A stretch of 7,226 bases of DNA from Oscillospiraceae bacterium. GTDB lineage: Bacteria; Bacillota; Clostridia; Oscillospirales; Oscillospiraceae. The translations under genes were made by a program, and so were the position numbers. Shown here in pieces: positions 1 through 6,940 of this stretch. The notes under the pieces are model-generated. The model worked only from the letters and a program-made list of their open reading frames with translations, did no database searches and was not told the origin of the DNA. Location: contig WQVW01000079.1 of NCBI GenBank assembly GCA_009785655.1, positions 1 through 7,226 on the forward strand. Reading direction: 5' to 3'. Each line of letters opens with the position of its first letter. Position 1 is the first letter of the stretch.

Positions 1-250
1 AAGTACCTACAATCAGTGGTATATTGTTCTCAATCGCGGCGGTGATCATGTATTCCATGTCCCGCTTCACGGCGCTTCGATCGGTAAACGAAGTCCCGGA
101 ACCCAAATAATGCGGCCCGGGGTCAGTTGACCCGGCATCCACCGCGATGATGTGCGGCTTTTTCGCCATCCCGGCCATGAATGATTCTTCCGGAAAGCCG
201 TATCCCAGTATCGCCGTTGGGGACAGTATTTTTAGTTCTTCCACTATCAC
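1..250 (-). CDS. AtuA-family (acyclic terpene utilization AtuA / DUF1446-like) protein, N-terminal part, cut by window edge
   Basis: This is the first 83 codons of a gene that runs off the left edge. I read the start as GTG at 250: an AAAGGA site (257-262) lies 6 nt upstream, and the start overlaps the mal stop by 4 nt (GTGA). A second GTG at 244 is possible but poorly spaced. The protein opens with KILSPTAILGYGFPEESF, followed by IIAVDAGSTDPGPHYLG and an LIVGT strand at the edge. I recognise this as the N-terminus of proteins annotated as acyclic terpene utilization AtuA family, several of which sit in clostridial glutamate-fermentation clusters. No activity can be read from the sequence. 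Because it is translationally coupled to mal, I infer a role after methylaspartate deamination, perhaps on mesaconate or citramalate. The family call is fairly sure; the role is a guess. Confidence 0.72.
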   Translation of the reverse strand, partial: MIVEELKILSPTAILGYGFPEESFMAGMAKKPHIIAVDAGSTDPGPHYLGSGTSFTDRSAVKRDMEYMITAAIENNIPLIVGT

Positions 251-1488
251 ATCACATCCTTTAACGCCAGCACCCGGTTCATTTCATTAAAGACGATCAT
301 AAACCCTTCATCAACGCCCATGCCGGGCTTTGCTAAAATCTGCGCCGGTTTTGTTGCCATGGCGATATGCGCCGATACTTGGGCGGATCTGTCCGTCTCA
401 TTACAAGTGCCGCCTAAGTACGCGCCGAAACCATTCTGTTTGCAATACAGCACAGCTTCTATTGTGTTGTCTATTCCGCCGAGGTCTGGTGTTTTGATCT
501 GCGCCATATGTCCGGCTTTGGCGTTTGTGAACGCTATCACATCCTCCACCGTGTTGCACCATTCGTCTGCTACGATTTCGCATTGTGTTCCCTGTCTGTC
601 CAACATCTCTCGAAGCTTTGCCAACCCTTCAATCTGCGCCGCGCGGGAACCTAAGTCGATCGGCCCCTCGATTCTCACCGTCAACGGCGACGCGGCTTTT
701 GCCACCTTATCCAGGCATTGCGCTATTTTGTCCAGGTCGTTGCTGAACTCAAGTCCCATCGTTCCGTATACGTCAATATGCAATACCGGCTTGTACCCAG
801 CGTATGGGGACAGCTGTTCCGTACGTTTGGCGAGCCAAGCGACGTATTCTATCAGCGTTTCGCCGTTTTTGCCCAGTTTTTTCAGGTTGTTGATCAGTCC
901 ATGCGGCAGAACATCCGCACCTTTTATCACCATGCTGTCTACGTTTTTATATCGCTCATCGCCGGATTGCGAAAATATCGGGATCAGCTTATCAGACACG
1001 GTAAGGCCGTACTCTTCCGCGACAATTTTAGCCATGATTGTCTTCTGGCTCTTCGCAACAGCATCCAAAACCGCCTGGGTGACACCGTATCTGATAGCAG
1101 TGTGAAGCGGATTGCCGGTTTGTGCGTTTACGTGCTTATCTGCCAACCTCGCCATGTCTTTAAAATTGGTAATTTCCTGCCCGACAAAAAGCGGCTTGAT
1201 CTCACGTTCGATAATCGGTATAAAATCTGCCGCCAAGAACAGCGGATCACGGCCGCCGGCACCTGAATATTGCACTGCGGCGCAATCCCCGAAAGCAACT
1301 TGCCCGTCATCCAGGATGAACATCACCGATACTGCCTCACCGGCCATGCGTATTTTTGCAAAACCCTCTGTCACCGGCTCACCGATATAAGTATTTCCGT
1401 CTTCACGTGCCCCAGCCTTTATCGCGGCCTGGTCATCAAAGAAAAACCCAGTATATCCCGGTGAGCACACTATATCTTTAATCTTCAT
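247..1488 (-). CDS. mal: Methylaspartate ammonia-lyase (3-methylaspartase, EC 4.3.1.2)
   Basis: Removes ammonia from (2S,3S)-3-methylaspartate to give mesaconate, the second step of the methylaspartate route of glutamate fermentation; expected to be cytosolic. The protein is 413 aa, the same as my recollection of the Clostridium tetanomorphum enzyme, and belongs to the enolase superfamily: N-terminal capping domain to about residue 160, then a TIM barrel. Key residues are visible: metal ligands D239 (HIDVYG), E274 (RIEGP) and D308 (VADEW), catalytic base K332 (QIKTPDLGG), H196 (VLPHGLIN) as the second catalytic residue, and C362 (GGTCNETD) at the active site. The ATG at 1488 has AAGGA (1496-1500) 7 nt upstream. 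It follows glmE after 63 nt and overlaps the next gene by 4 nt. Nothing suggests loss of function. Confidence 0.97.
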   Translation of the reverse strand: MKIKDIVCSPGYTGFFFDDQAAIKAGAREDGNTYIGEPVTEGFAKIRMAGEAVSVMFILDDGQVAFGDCAAVQYSGAGGRDPLFLAADFIPIIEREIKPLFVGQEITNFKDMARLADKHVNAQTGNPLHTAIRYGVTQAVLDAVAKSQKTIMAKIVAEEYGLTVSDKLIPIFSQSGDERYKNVDSMVIKGADVLPHGLINNLKKLGKNGETLIEYVAWLAKRTEQLSPYAGYKPVLHIDVYGTMGLEFSNDLDKIAQCLDKVAKAASPLTVRIEGPIDLGSRAAQIEGLAKLREMLDRQGTQCEIVADEWCNTVEDVIAFTNAKAGHMAQIKTPDLGGIDNTIEAVLYCKQNGFGAYLGGTCNETDRSAQVSAHIAMATKPAQILAKPGMGVDEGFMIVFNEMNRVLALKDVM

Positions 1489-1495
1489 GTCAAAA

Positions 1496-1500
1496 TCCTT
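1496..1500 (-). promoter_or_regulatory. Ribosome binding site of mal
   Basis: AAGGA on the minus strand with 7 nt to the ATG at 1488. This is the only gene after glmS in the operon with an independent, well-spaced site in a true intergenic gap, so mal can be translated without coupling to glmE. Confidence 0.7.
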
Positions 1501-1550
1501 AAAGTTTTTTGATCCAACTTTTTTGAAAAAAGTTGGCCGCCGGAGGCCGT
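1501..1550. repeat. Palindromic intergenic element between glmE and mal
   Basis: Positions 1514-1536 form a perfect inverted repeat: an 11-base arm (CCAAC then six T), one central G, and the matching 11-base arm. It is flanked on the glmE side by two GGCC boxes (1535-1538 and 1545-1548) around a CCGG core. On the mal side, 1503-1512 repeats the T6-GA part of the palindrome. The A/T stem and lack of a following T run argue against an intrinsic terminator. From general memory, similar palindromes with GGCC edges recur between genes in Oscillospiraceae-type genomes, so I read it as a REP-like dispersed repeat or an mRNA processing hairpin. The inverted repeat is certain; its nature is inferred. 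Confidence 0.6.
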
Positions 1551-1551
1551 C

Positions 1552-3018
1552 TTACCCATTCGGTCTGCCCACCAGATACCCTTTTCCAATGGCATAAATA
1601 TCATCTATGACCATCTGAAAACTTACTTCTCTTTTTTCAACTTTTGCGCGTTCCTCAAGCTTCTGTCTGTGGAAATTTTTGATCTCATCGTTAAACGGCA
1701 GATAGCCGCAATTCAGAAATCTTACCGCGCCTGCATTGTCCCTGGCGGGGAGGATTTTTCCGGCGTTATATCTGCTGGGTGCGAACGGTATGTCAATCAC
1801 ACCAGCCTCAAACGCGCGGACGGTTCCGATGGCCAGGTCTCCGTTGCCCAACTCTTCAACCTTTTGCATGATACACGCGATTTCCTGCATGATGATATCC
1901 ACCTCCGCATTGACCTCCGCAGCATCAAGCAAACTTTGGTCGCGCAGCATGGATACAACCTGTTTCGTTGCCCGCAGACCTTCGGCATTTGCCTGCATGG
2001 TTGGGATACCCATCGCCTCATGCGGGGTTTTTACGATGACCTTTGTCGCCTTCGACAGTGCCGCCGCCGCCGCACCCCATGATATAACGCCGAACGCCTT
2101 GGCCTCATCCGTCGGGAATCCACCCATCCATTGATGCAGTACGGTAGTCACGGTAACACCCGAATATCCGAATTTGTTGAGGTAGTAATTCACCGCTTTT
2201 TCCAGACTTTTAATCGCCGCGACGTCCTGGATTAAATTGCCGCATTGGCCGTAACCGACAGTGATGTCCCGGCAGCCTTGTTCGGCCGCCAATATACTCT
2301 CCAACACCGCCACGGTGTTCGATATGCAGGGCGGCACCAGCGTCCCGGTCAACGGGCCGAAAGGCTCACGGTTGATTGCCACCCCGGCTTCTTCATATAG
2401 GCCAATCAGCCGGTCGCAATATTGCCAGTCAGATATCGTTTTCTCAAGCGAGTGATTTTTTGAATACGGGATATTGTATGATATACCACCGCCTTCGTAA
2501 GACGTGAAGCCGCCGGCGATGGCGATTTCCGTCAACAACCTGGCATCCGGTGTGCCATGTCTCACCTGCACCGGAATGTTTACAGAACTTGTTATCTTTT
2601 TAGCAACTTCCACACCGTAGTTCACAAGCGGAAAACCATTCAGCATCGGCCTGTCTTCCCGGATTGACTCTTCTATGCCGGCCTGCGCCTCTTTATAGCG
2701 GTTGTGGCGCGTATAGCTGTCTATTGTCGTCGGGAGCAGATCGGCCTCGCCCTCTGCTTCCAGATACTTTAGCAGTTTTATATGCTCATTAATCACCGGC
2801 ACGCCGGCACGCGGCTGAATCAGCGTTTCGCCGCTGGCTTGCGCGGCCTTCAGCTTTTCGCCAAAGCGCTTTTCCACAGCAATCGACTTTTGATAGGCGA
2901 CAGCCTCGTCAAAATCAACGTCCGCGCCTGTTTGCCATTGGGTCAAAACCTCTTTTTGCAACGCGTAGAAACTTTCATCAGATAGTTTTTTGTTTTTAAG
3001 ATTTGTATCCATAATCAC
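1552..3018 (-). CDS. glmE: Glutamate mutase (methylaspartate mutase) epsilon subunit (EC 5.4.99.1)
   Basis: Catalytic large subunit of the adenosylcobalamin-dependent mutase that rearranges L-glutamate into (2S,3S)-3-methylaspartate; it forms a TIM barrel and works as E2S2 with GlmS. The product is 488 aa, against about 483 in Clostridium cochlearium. With a steady +4 offset from that enzyme, the substrate-binding arginines are R70 (QPRAG), R104 (YTRHNRY) and R153 (VRHGTPDAR), with E175 (SYEGGG), Y181 and Y185 (SYNIPY) also in the pocket, and K330 and E334 (KTPHEAMG) near the adenosyl group. Start: GTG at 3018 overlaps the glmL stop by 4 nt and sits 6 nt after GAGGA (3025-3029); ATG at 3012 would lie 12 nt away and is the alternative (486 aa). 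Translation is probably coupled to glmL. Confidence 0.97.
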   Translation of the reverse strand: MIMDTNLKNKKLSDESFYALQKEVLTQWQTGADVDFDEAVAYQKSIAVEKRFGEKLKAAQASGETLIQPRAGVPVINEHIKLLKYLEAEGEADLLPTTIDSYTRHNRYKEAQAGIEESIREDRPMLNGFPLVNYGVEVAKKITSSVNIPVQVRHGTPDARLLTEIAIAGGFTSYEGGGISYNIPYSKNHSLEKTISDWQYCDRLIGLYEEAGVAINREPFGPLTGTLVPPCISNTVAVLESILAAEQGCRDITVGYGQCGNLIQDVAAIKSLEKAVNYYLNKFGYSGVTVTTVLHQWMGGFPTDEAKAFGVISWGAAAAALSKATKVIVKTPHEAMGIPTMQANAEGLRATKQVVSMLRDQSLLDAAEVNAEVDIIMQEIACIMQKVEELGNGDLAIGTVRAFEAGVIDIPFAPSRYNAGKILPARDNAGAVRFLNCGYLPFNDEIKNFHRQKLEERAKVEKREVSFQMVIDDIYAIGKGYLVGRPNG

Positions 3019-4388
3019 ATATCTTCCTCGCTCATCAGTTCTTTTTTCATCATTGACAGGGCAGATTGTTTGTCCACCCTGGTCAAAAGCCCCATGGCTG
3101 TCAAGATATTGTTTTTGTCAATGATAATCTTCGGGTTTTCAGGTTTTAGTATATCATAATCCACTTGGGAATATAATGCTTTTGCCATGATAGTTTCGGG
3201 CGCGCTGCTGTTTATAACGCTGCCGCCGGTGCCGAAAAGATATTTCGTTTTTGTCAGATCCTTGCCTGTTTGCAGCTGCACCTCACCCATGTTTGTGTAT
3301 ACGGTCTCAAGACGGCCTGCGTGCCGGTTCATTGATATCCGCACACACTCTCCGGCCAAAGCGTTGTCTATTTTCGCGGCTGTTGAGCCTGATGGAAACA
3401 CGGCGCTTGTATCTTGCGTGCATATCTTACAATGCGCTGTCACCGCTTCCGGGGACGCGCCGCTCTCGATGGCTATCCTGTCAATCCCGGCCTCTTTAAT
3501 CAGGCTTTCCATGCTATATCGTACACCTAAATCGCCTTCTATAGACCTTTTGGCAAACGGTTCACGCAGGCCTTTTTCGATCACTGCCGCATTTTCTGGC
3601 AGCCCGTCCGCCATTGAGTATACATCCGTTGTCGCACCGCCAACATCGACCGCTGTAAGCGTCCCGAATTCACTAAGTGCCTCACACGCGTTAAACACCG
3701 CAAGCGGTGTCGGAATAATCTCCAGCGACATCATCGCGTTTGCCTCGGCCAACCCTTTCGCGTCTATGATCCGCCGTATAAACAGCTCCCGAATCGCGGC
3801 CTTGGCTGGCTCAACGTTCAGTTTGTTTAGCTCCGGCATCACGTTTTCGGTGATGACGGCTTCTTTTCCGCCGCTTTCAAGCATCCGCCCAGCCTCTCCG
3901 GCCACCGCCTTGTTTCCTGCGACAACCACGGGGAAGTTATATTCAATTCGGGCGATTTTTTCGGCATTATTCAGTATGACCTCTTTGTTACCACCATCTA
4001 TGCCGCCGGACAGCAGTATCATGTCCGGCCTATGATTAAAAATCTCCTCAACCTCGGCATCAGACAGGTCGTACGAATACGTTGCAATCAGTTTCGCCCC
4101 GGCAGAGCTTGCGGCTAATTTCGCCGCATTCGACGTCAGTCGCGGTACGAGACCCACCGCGATCATCTTTAATCCGCCGGCCGCACTGCTTGCTGCGAGG
4201 CGTTTATCGTAGTCAAGCGTGCCTATATCTTTTTCAAGCAATGCCAGCGCATCTGCATATCCGTCAAGAATATTGGTCTGCACCGTTGTGTACGCCGCGC
4301 TTGTGCCCAGAATTTTCAGTGCTTGCATATCTATCGCCGTCAGCTTTGTATATGTGCTGCCAAAATCCGCGCATAGTATGTATCTCAT
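3015..4388 (-). CDS. glmL: Glutamate mutase-associated ATPase GlmL/MutL (putative reactivating factor)
   Basis: A 457-aa protein of the actin/Hsp70 ATPase fold that accompanies glutamate mutase genes; the family is thought to reactivate or assemble the B12 enzyme, though this is less well proven than the mutase chemistry. Visible motifs are the N-terminal phosphate loop DFGSTYTK (residues 8-15), SGGIDGG (127-133), and the second phosphate motif TAVDVGGATTD (245-255), with FGTGGS (385-390) near the C-terminal end as the likely adenosine-site glycine motif. I set the start at ATG 4388 because DFGSTYTK must lie near the N-terminus; an in-frame extension to 4526 merely reads through glmS. The gene begins 4 nt after the glmS stop without a clear Shine-Dalgarno site, so coupled translation is likely. 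Its stop overlaps the glmE start by 4 nt. Confidence 0.95.
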   Translation of the reverse strand: MRYILCADFGSTYTKLTAIDMQALKILGTSAAYTTVQTNILDGYADALALLEKDIGTLDYDKRLAASSAAGGLKMIAVGLVPRLTSNAAKLAASSAGAKLIATYSYDLSDAEVEEIFNHRPDMILLSGGIDGGNKEVILNNAEKIARIEYNFPVVVAGNKAVAGEAGRMLESGGKEAVITENVMPELNKLNVEPAKAAIRELFIRRIIDAKGLAEANAMMSLEIIPTPLAVFNACEALSEFGTLTAVDVGGATTDVYSMADGLPENAAVIEKGLREPFAKRSIEGDLGVRYSMESLIKEAGIDRIAIESGASPEAVTAHCKICTQDTSAVFPSGSTAAKIDNALAGECVRISMNRHAGRLETVYTNMGEVQLQTGKDLTKTKYLFGTGGSVINSSAPETIMAKALYSQVDYDILKPENPKIIIDKNNILTAMGLLTRVDKQSALSMMKKELMSEEDM

Positions 4389-4392
4389 ATCG

Positions 4393-4806
4393 CTAGTCAA
4401 TGCCCAAGTCGCTCTTGATCTCAGCGATCTCTTCGTTGAGATCGGCACTGGGGGGATATACCCGGTCAAACCCCATGTTTTTGAAAGTCTTTTCCACCTG
4501 CACAAAGTCGGATTTGCCGACCACAAGGTTGCCGCCTACATAGAGTCGAATATCACCGATTCCGGCTTCTTGGCATTTTTCCCGCAGCCCTCTACAATCT
4601 ATGTCTCCGTGACCGTATAGCGATGAAACTAAAATGGCGGCCGCATCAGATTCGATCGCCGCCTCAATAAATTCCTCCTGGCTGACCATGACGCCGAGAT
4701 TAATCACAGTAAACCCGGCATTTGTAAATGCAAAGTCCAGTATCTTGTTGCCCACCGCGTGAACATCCGCACCAATCACGCCGAGAACCACAGTAGATGC
4801 TTGCAT
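4393..4806 (-). CDS. glmS: Glutamate mutase sigma subunit, cobalamin-binding
   Basis: The 137-aa small subunit that carries adenosylcobalamin for glutamate mutase, a flavodoxin-like Rossmann fold. The B12 signature is complete: GADVHAVG with D14, H16 (the axial cobalt ligand) and G19, then the SSLYGHGD loop with S61, and GGN at 91-93. The length matches the family. ATG at 4806 has AAGGAG (4815-4820) 8 nt upstream. It is the first gene of the operon, behind the promoter at 4859-4887, and is followed by glmL after 4 nt. The name should not be confused with glucosamine-6-phosphate synthase, also called glmS; mutS and mamA are older synonyms. Confidence 0.97.
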   Translation of the reverse strand: MQASTVVLGVIGADVHAVGNKILDFAFTNAGFTVINLGVMVSQEEFIEAAIESDAAAILVSSLYGHGDIDCRGLREKCQEAGIGDIRLYVGGNLVVGKSDFVQVEKTFKNMGFDRVYPPSADLNEEIAEIKSDLGID

Positions 4807-4814
4807 ATTCCCTT

Positions 4815-4820
4815 CTCCTT
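4815..4820 (-). promoter_or_regulatory. Ribosome binding site of glmS
   Basis: AAGGAG on the minus strand, 8 nt before the ATG at 4806. It fixes the start of the first operon gene. An AAAATG/CATTTT dyad with a 2-nt centre (4822-4835) lies directly upstream and could form a weak structure or protein site, but its A/T content makes chance occurrence plausible. Confidence 0.75.
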
Positions 4821-4858
4821 CAAAATGTCCATTTTATTGAAACTATTTTAACCAACAA

Positions 4859-4887
4859 ATTGTATCATCGGCACTATTAAAAGTCAA
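4859..4887 (-). promoter_or_regulatory. Sigma-A type promoter of the glm/mal operon
   Basis: On the minus strand: -35 TTGACT (4882-4887), a 17-base spacer, and -10 TACAAT (4859-4864), with TG one base ahead of the -10 box (extended -10). Each hexamer matches the consensus at five of six positions. The predicted transcription start is near 4852, giving a leader of about 46 nt to glmS. That is too short for a cobalamin riboswitch. No clear operator is seen apart from the small dyad at 4822-4835. Confidence 0.8.
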
Positions 4888-4914
4888 GGAAAGGCTGCAC
4901 GTATCGCACACAGT

Positions 4915-6729
4915 CTAGTCCCCTTTTTTCGCCGCCCGCATACGCAGGCCGTGGTCTAATGTTCGCTTCCGCAACCGTAGATTTTCTGGGGTAACTTCCA
5001 ACAATTCGTCGTCTCCTAAAAATTCGATGCATTGCTCTAAGCTCATGACTTTTGGGGGTGTCAGGCGCAGCGCGTCATCACTGCCGGAGGCACGGACGTT
5101 GGTCAGCTGTTTTTTCTTGCAAACATTGACGGTAACATCTTCCGATTTTGCGGCTAATCCGACAACCATGCCGCCATAAACAGGGGTGCCCGGCGCGATA
5201 AACAGAATGCCCCGATCCTGCGCCCCGAAGAGACCGTAAGCTGTGGCTTCCCCCGCTTCAAATGCCACCAGAGATCCAGCGACACGGCGGGAAATTTCCC
5301 CTTTGAATGGGGTGTATTCAACAAAGACACTGCTCATAATTCCCTCGCCCCTGGTGTCGGACAAAAACTCGCTGCGATAGCCGAACAGGCCGCGGCTGGG
5401 CACCAGAAGCGTCAGCTTCATCCGGTTGCCCACCGGCGTCATCTCTACGATTTCACCTTTGCGTGCACCCAACTTTTCTATCACAGACCCCACGGCGGAT
5501 TCTGGCACGTCCACAACGACCTGCTCCAACGGCTCATGCCGCTTGCCGTCAATCTCTTTATACAAAACTCTGGGCGGGGACACTTGCAGTTCATATCCTT
5601 CGCGCCGCATCGTTTCGATGAGAATCGAAAAATGCATCTCACCGCGACCCGCCACGAGGAAGCTGTCGCTATTATCCACGGATGTGACACGGAGGCTCAC
5701 GTCTTTCAACGTCTCCCGCATCAGGCGATCCCGGATGTTGCGGGTGGTGACAAACTTACCCTCCCGCCCGGCGAACGGGCTGTCATTGACCGAGAACGTC
5801 ATCTCCATCGTCGGCTCGGATATCTTGACAAACGGGATAGGGGATACGTCCCCCGCGCCGCAGATGGTGTCCCCAATGGATACATCCCCAATACCGGACA
5901 GGGCTATTACGTCCCCGGCCTCAGCTTCAGACACCTCTTTGCGCGCCATCCCGTCATATTCGTACAGGGTTACCGCTTTCGCTTTTCGGACAGGGCGCTC
6001 ACCATGATAGTCGCAGACAGTGATCTCTTGATTTTGCCGCAGAATCCCGGCGGCAATCTTCCCGACAGCAATCCGACCCACGTATTCGTTGTAATCGATT
6101 GAGCTGACCAGCATCTGCAGCGGGGCGTTGATATCACGCTCCGGCTCCGGAATATAGTTCACAATCGTCTCGAACAGCGGCGACAGATCTTTCCCCGGCA
6201 CTTCCGGGCTGATTGAACAGACCCCTTGGCGGGCACTGCAAAACAACATGGGCGAGTCCAGCTGATCGTCGGTGGCATTGAGATCCATCAGCAGTTCCAG
6301 CACTTCGTCAATCACTTCATAAATCCGCTGATCCGGCCGGTCGATTTTATTGATGACAACAATAACCCGGTGCCCCAGTTCCAAGGCACGGGACAGGACG
6401 AAGCGCGTTTGCGGCATCGTTCCCTCGGCGGCATCCACCAACAGAAGCACGCCGTCAACCATTTTTAAAACACGCTCCACCTCACCGCCAAAGTCGGCGT
6501 GACCGGGGGTGTCCACAATGTTGATTTTATAGTCGCCGTATTGGATCGCCGCGTTCTTTGCCAAAATGGTGATCCCGCGCTCCCGTTCTAGATCCCCCGA
6601 ATCCATGATCCGCTCACTAACGGCTTGATTTTCCCGGAACACCCCGCCTTGACGAAGCATGGCATCAATCAACGTGGTCTTTCCGTGGTCTACGTGGGCA
6701 ATAATCGCAATATTACGTAATGTACTCAA
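4915..6729 (-). CDS. typA: Translational GTPase TypA/BipA
   Basis: Ribosome-binding GTPase of the EF-G/LepA group, involved in 50S assembly and in growth under stress or cold. Numbered from the TTG at 6729 the protein has 604 aa, normal for the family. Motifs: G1 AHVDHGKTT (11-19), G2 ERGITI (50-55), G3 DTPGH (73-77), G4 NKID (127-130), G5 SAR (165-167). The remainder should be the EF-Tu-like domain II, EF-G-like domains III and V, and the TypA-specific C-terminal domain, which ends in a basic tail. I chose TTG 6729 because AAAGGA (6739-6744) lies 9 nt upstream and LRNIAIIAHVDHG begins at residue 4, as usual. An in-frame TTG at 6765 would fall next to the predicted transcription start. It appears to be a separate unit, unrelated in function to the glm operon downstream. 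Confidence 0.97.
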   Translation of the reverse strand: MSTLRNIAIIAHVDHGKTTLIDAMLRQGGVFRENQAVSERIMDSGDLERERGITILAKNAAIQYGDYKINIVDTPGHADFGGEVERVLKMVDGVLLLVDAAEGTMPQTRFVLSRALELGHRVIVVINKIDRPDQRIYEVIDEVLELLMDLNATDDQLDSPMLFCSARQGVCSISPEVPGKDLSPLFETIVNYIPEPERDINAPLQMLVSSIDYNEYVGRIAVGKIAAGILRQNQEITVCDYHGERPVRKAKAVTLYEYDGMARKEVSEAEAGDVIALSGIGDVSIGDTICGAGDVSPIPFVKISEPTMEMTFSVNDSPFAGREGKFVTTRNIRDRLMRETLKDVSLRVTSVDNSDSFLVAGRGEMHFSILIETMRREGYELQVSPPRVLYKEIDGKRHEPLEQVVVDVPESAVGSVIEKLGARKGEIVEMTPVGNRMKLTLLVPSRGLFGYRSEFLSDTRGEGIMSSVFVEYTPFKGEISRRVAGSLVAFEAGEATAYGLFGAQDRGILFIAPGTPVYGGMVVGLAAKSEDVTVNVCKKKQLTNVRASGSDDALRLTPPKVMSLEQCIEFLGDDELLEVTPENLRLRKRTLDHGLRMRAAKKGD

Positions 6730-6738
6730 ATGTGTACG

Positions 6739-6744
6739 TCCTTT
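6739..6744 (-). promoter_or_regulatory. Ribosome binding site that decides the typA start
   Basis: AAAGGA on the minus strand with 9 nt to TTG at 6729. No ATG is in frame at a suitable distance, so typA appears to use TTG. Confidence 0.75.
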
Positions 6745-6768
6745 CTGATTTTGACACAATAACAATAT

Positions 6769-6797
6769 AGTATATCATGAATGTGGTGTTTCGGCAA
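6769..6797 (-). promoter_or_regulatory. Sigma-A type promoter of typA
   Basis: On the minus strand: -35 TTGCCG (6792-6797, four of six consensus bases), a 17-base spacer ending in TGA (extended -10), and -10 TATACT (6769-6774, five of six). The predicted start is near 6762, leaving a leader of about 33 nt before the TTG. A second A/T box overlaps the -10, so the exact start may shift a few bases. Confidence 0.65.
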
Positions 6798-6822
6798 GCA
6801 TCTGCCGCTGATATGCTGACTA

Positions 6823-6861
6823 TTTGTTCAAGTCTTTAAACATAAGCGCAGTTTGAACAAA
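6823..6861. repeat. Short inverted repeat upstream of the typA promoter
   Basis: The 9-base arms TTTGTTCAA (6823-6831) and TTGAACAAA (6853-6861) are perfect complements separated by 21 nt. They lie between the hairpin at 6865-6904 and the typA -35 box. They could be an upstream operator or part of the hairpin's flank; an unselected A/T-rich match is also possible. Confidence 0.35.
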
Positions 6862-6864
6862 ATG

Positions 6865-6904
6865 GTAAGAATCCCTGTAACTCTACAGTTACAGGGATTC
6901 TTAC
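6865..6904 (-). terminator. Perfect 18-bp hairpin directly after a tRNA 3' end; probable terminator
   Basis: Arms at 6865-6882 and 6887-6904 are perfectly complementary over 18 bases with a 4-base loop. On the minus strand the hairpin begins immediately after the CCA of the tRNA fragment and is followed by CATTTTG, a short and imperfect T run. This position fits the terminator of a tRNA gene. On the plus strand no T run follows, so it would act in the minus direction. It also insulates typA from transcription arriving from the right. Confidence 0.65.
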
Positions 6905-6929
6905 TGGTGACCCGTGTGCGGCTCGAACG
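6905..6929 (-). pseudogene. 3' fragment of a tRNA gene (T-loop to CCA), resembling tRNA-Lys
   Basis: On the minus strand the sequence reads, in order: a T-loop TTCGAGC (6921-6927) preceded by CG; the 3' side of a T-stem CGCAC (6916-6920); a 3' acceptor strand ACGGGTC (6909-6915); discriminator A; and CCA (6905-6907). The matching 5' acceptor strand GACCCGT, typical of clostridial tRNA-Lys, is not found upstream within the window, nor are D or anticodon arms. The 5' side of the T-stem is GCACG where GTGCG would be needed, so similarity stops at the T-loop edge. It is therefore a tail only. The identity as Lys is tentative. Confidence 0.6.
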
Positions 6930-6940
6930 TGCTGCAGAAA

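Noticed and set aside
320..1105. Plus-strand open frame of 261 codons
   Set aside because: It lies wholly antisense to mal, whose active-site residues are intact. Its product has no recognisable motif and a shadow-like composition rich in Ser, Cys and Pro.
1514..1536. Intrinsic terminator between glmE and mal
   Set aside because: The stem is mostly A/T pairs, no T run follows on the minus strand, and mal clearly belongs to the same pathway downstream.
3187..4035. Plus-strand open frame of 282 codons
   Set aside because: It is antisense to glmL, with low-complexity Ser/Pro/Ala-rich translation and no family resemblance; it results from the codon bias of the real gene.
4389..4526. N-terminal extension of glmL to a start at 4526
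   Set aside because: The extra 46 codons read glmS in another frame, and the ATPase phosphate loop must sit close to the N-terminus, as it does with ATG 4388.
4807..4914. Cobalamin riboswitch ahead of the B12-dependent mutase
   Set aside because: The gap is too short and is mostly promoter; no B12-box-like sequence is seen.
5426..6102. Plus-strand open frames opposite typA
   Set aside because: They are antisense to conserved TypA domains and two frames overlap each other; neither has a credible motif or ribosome site.
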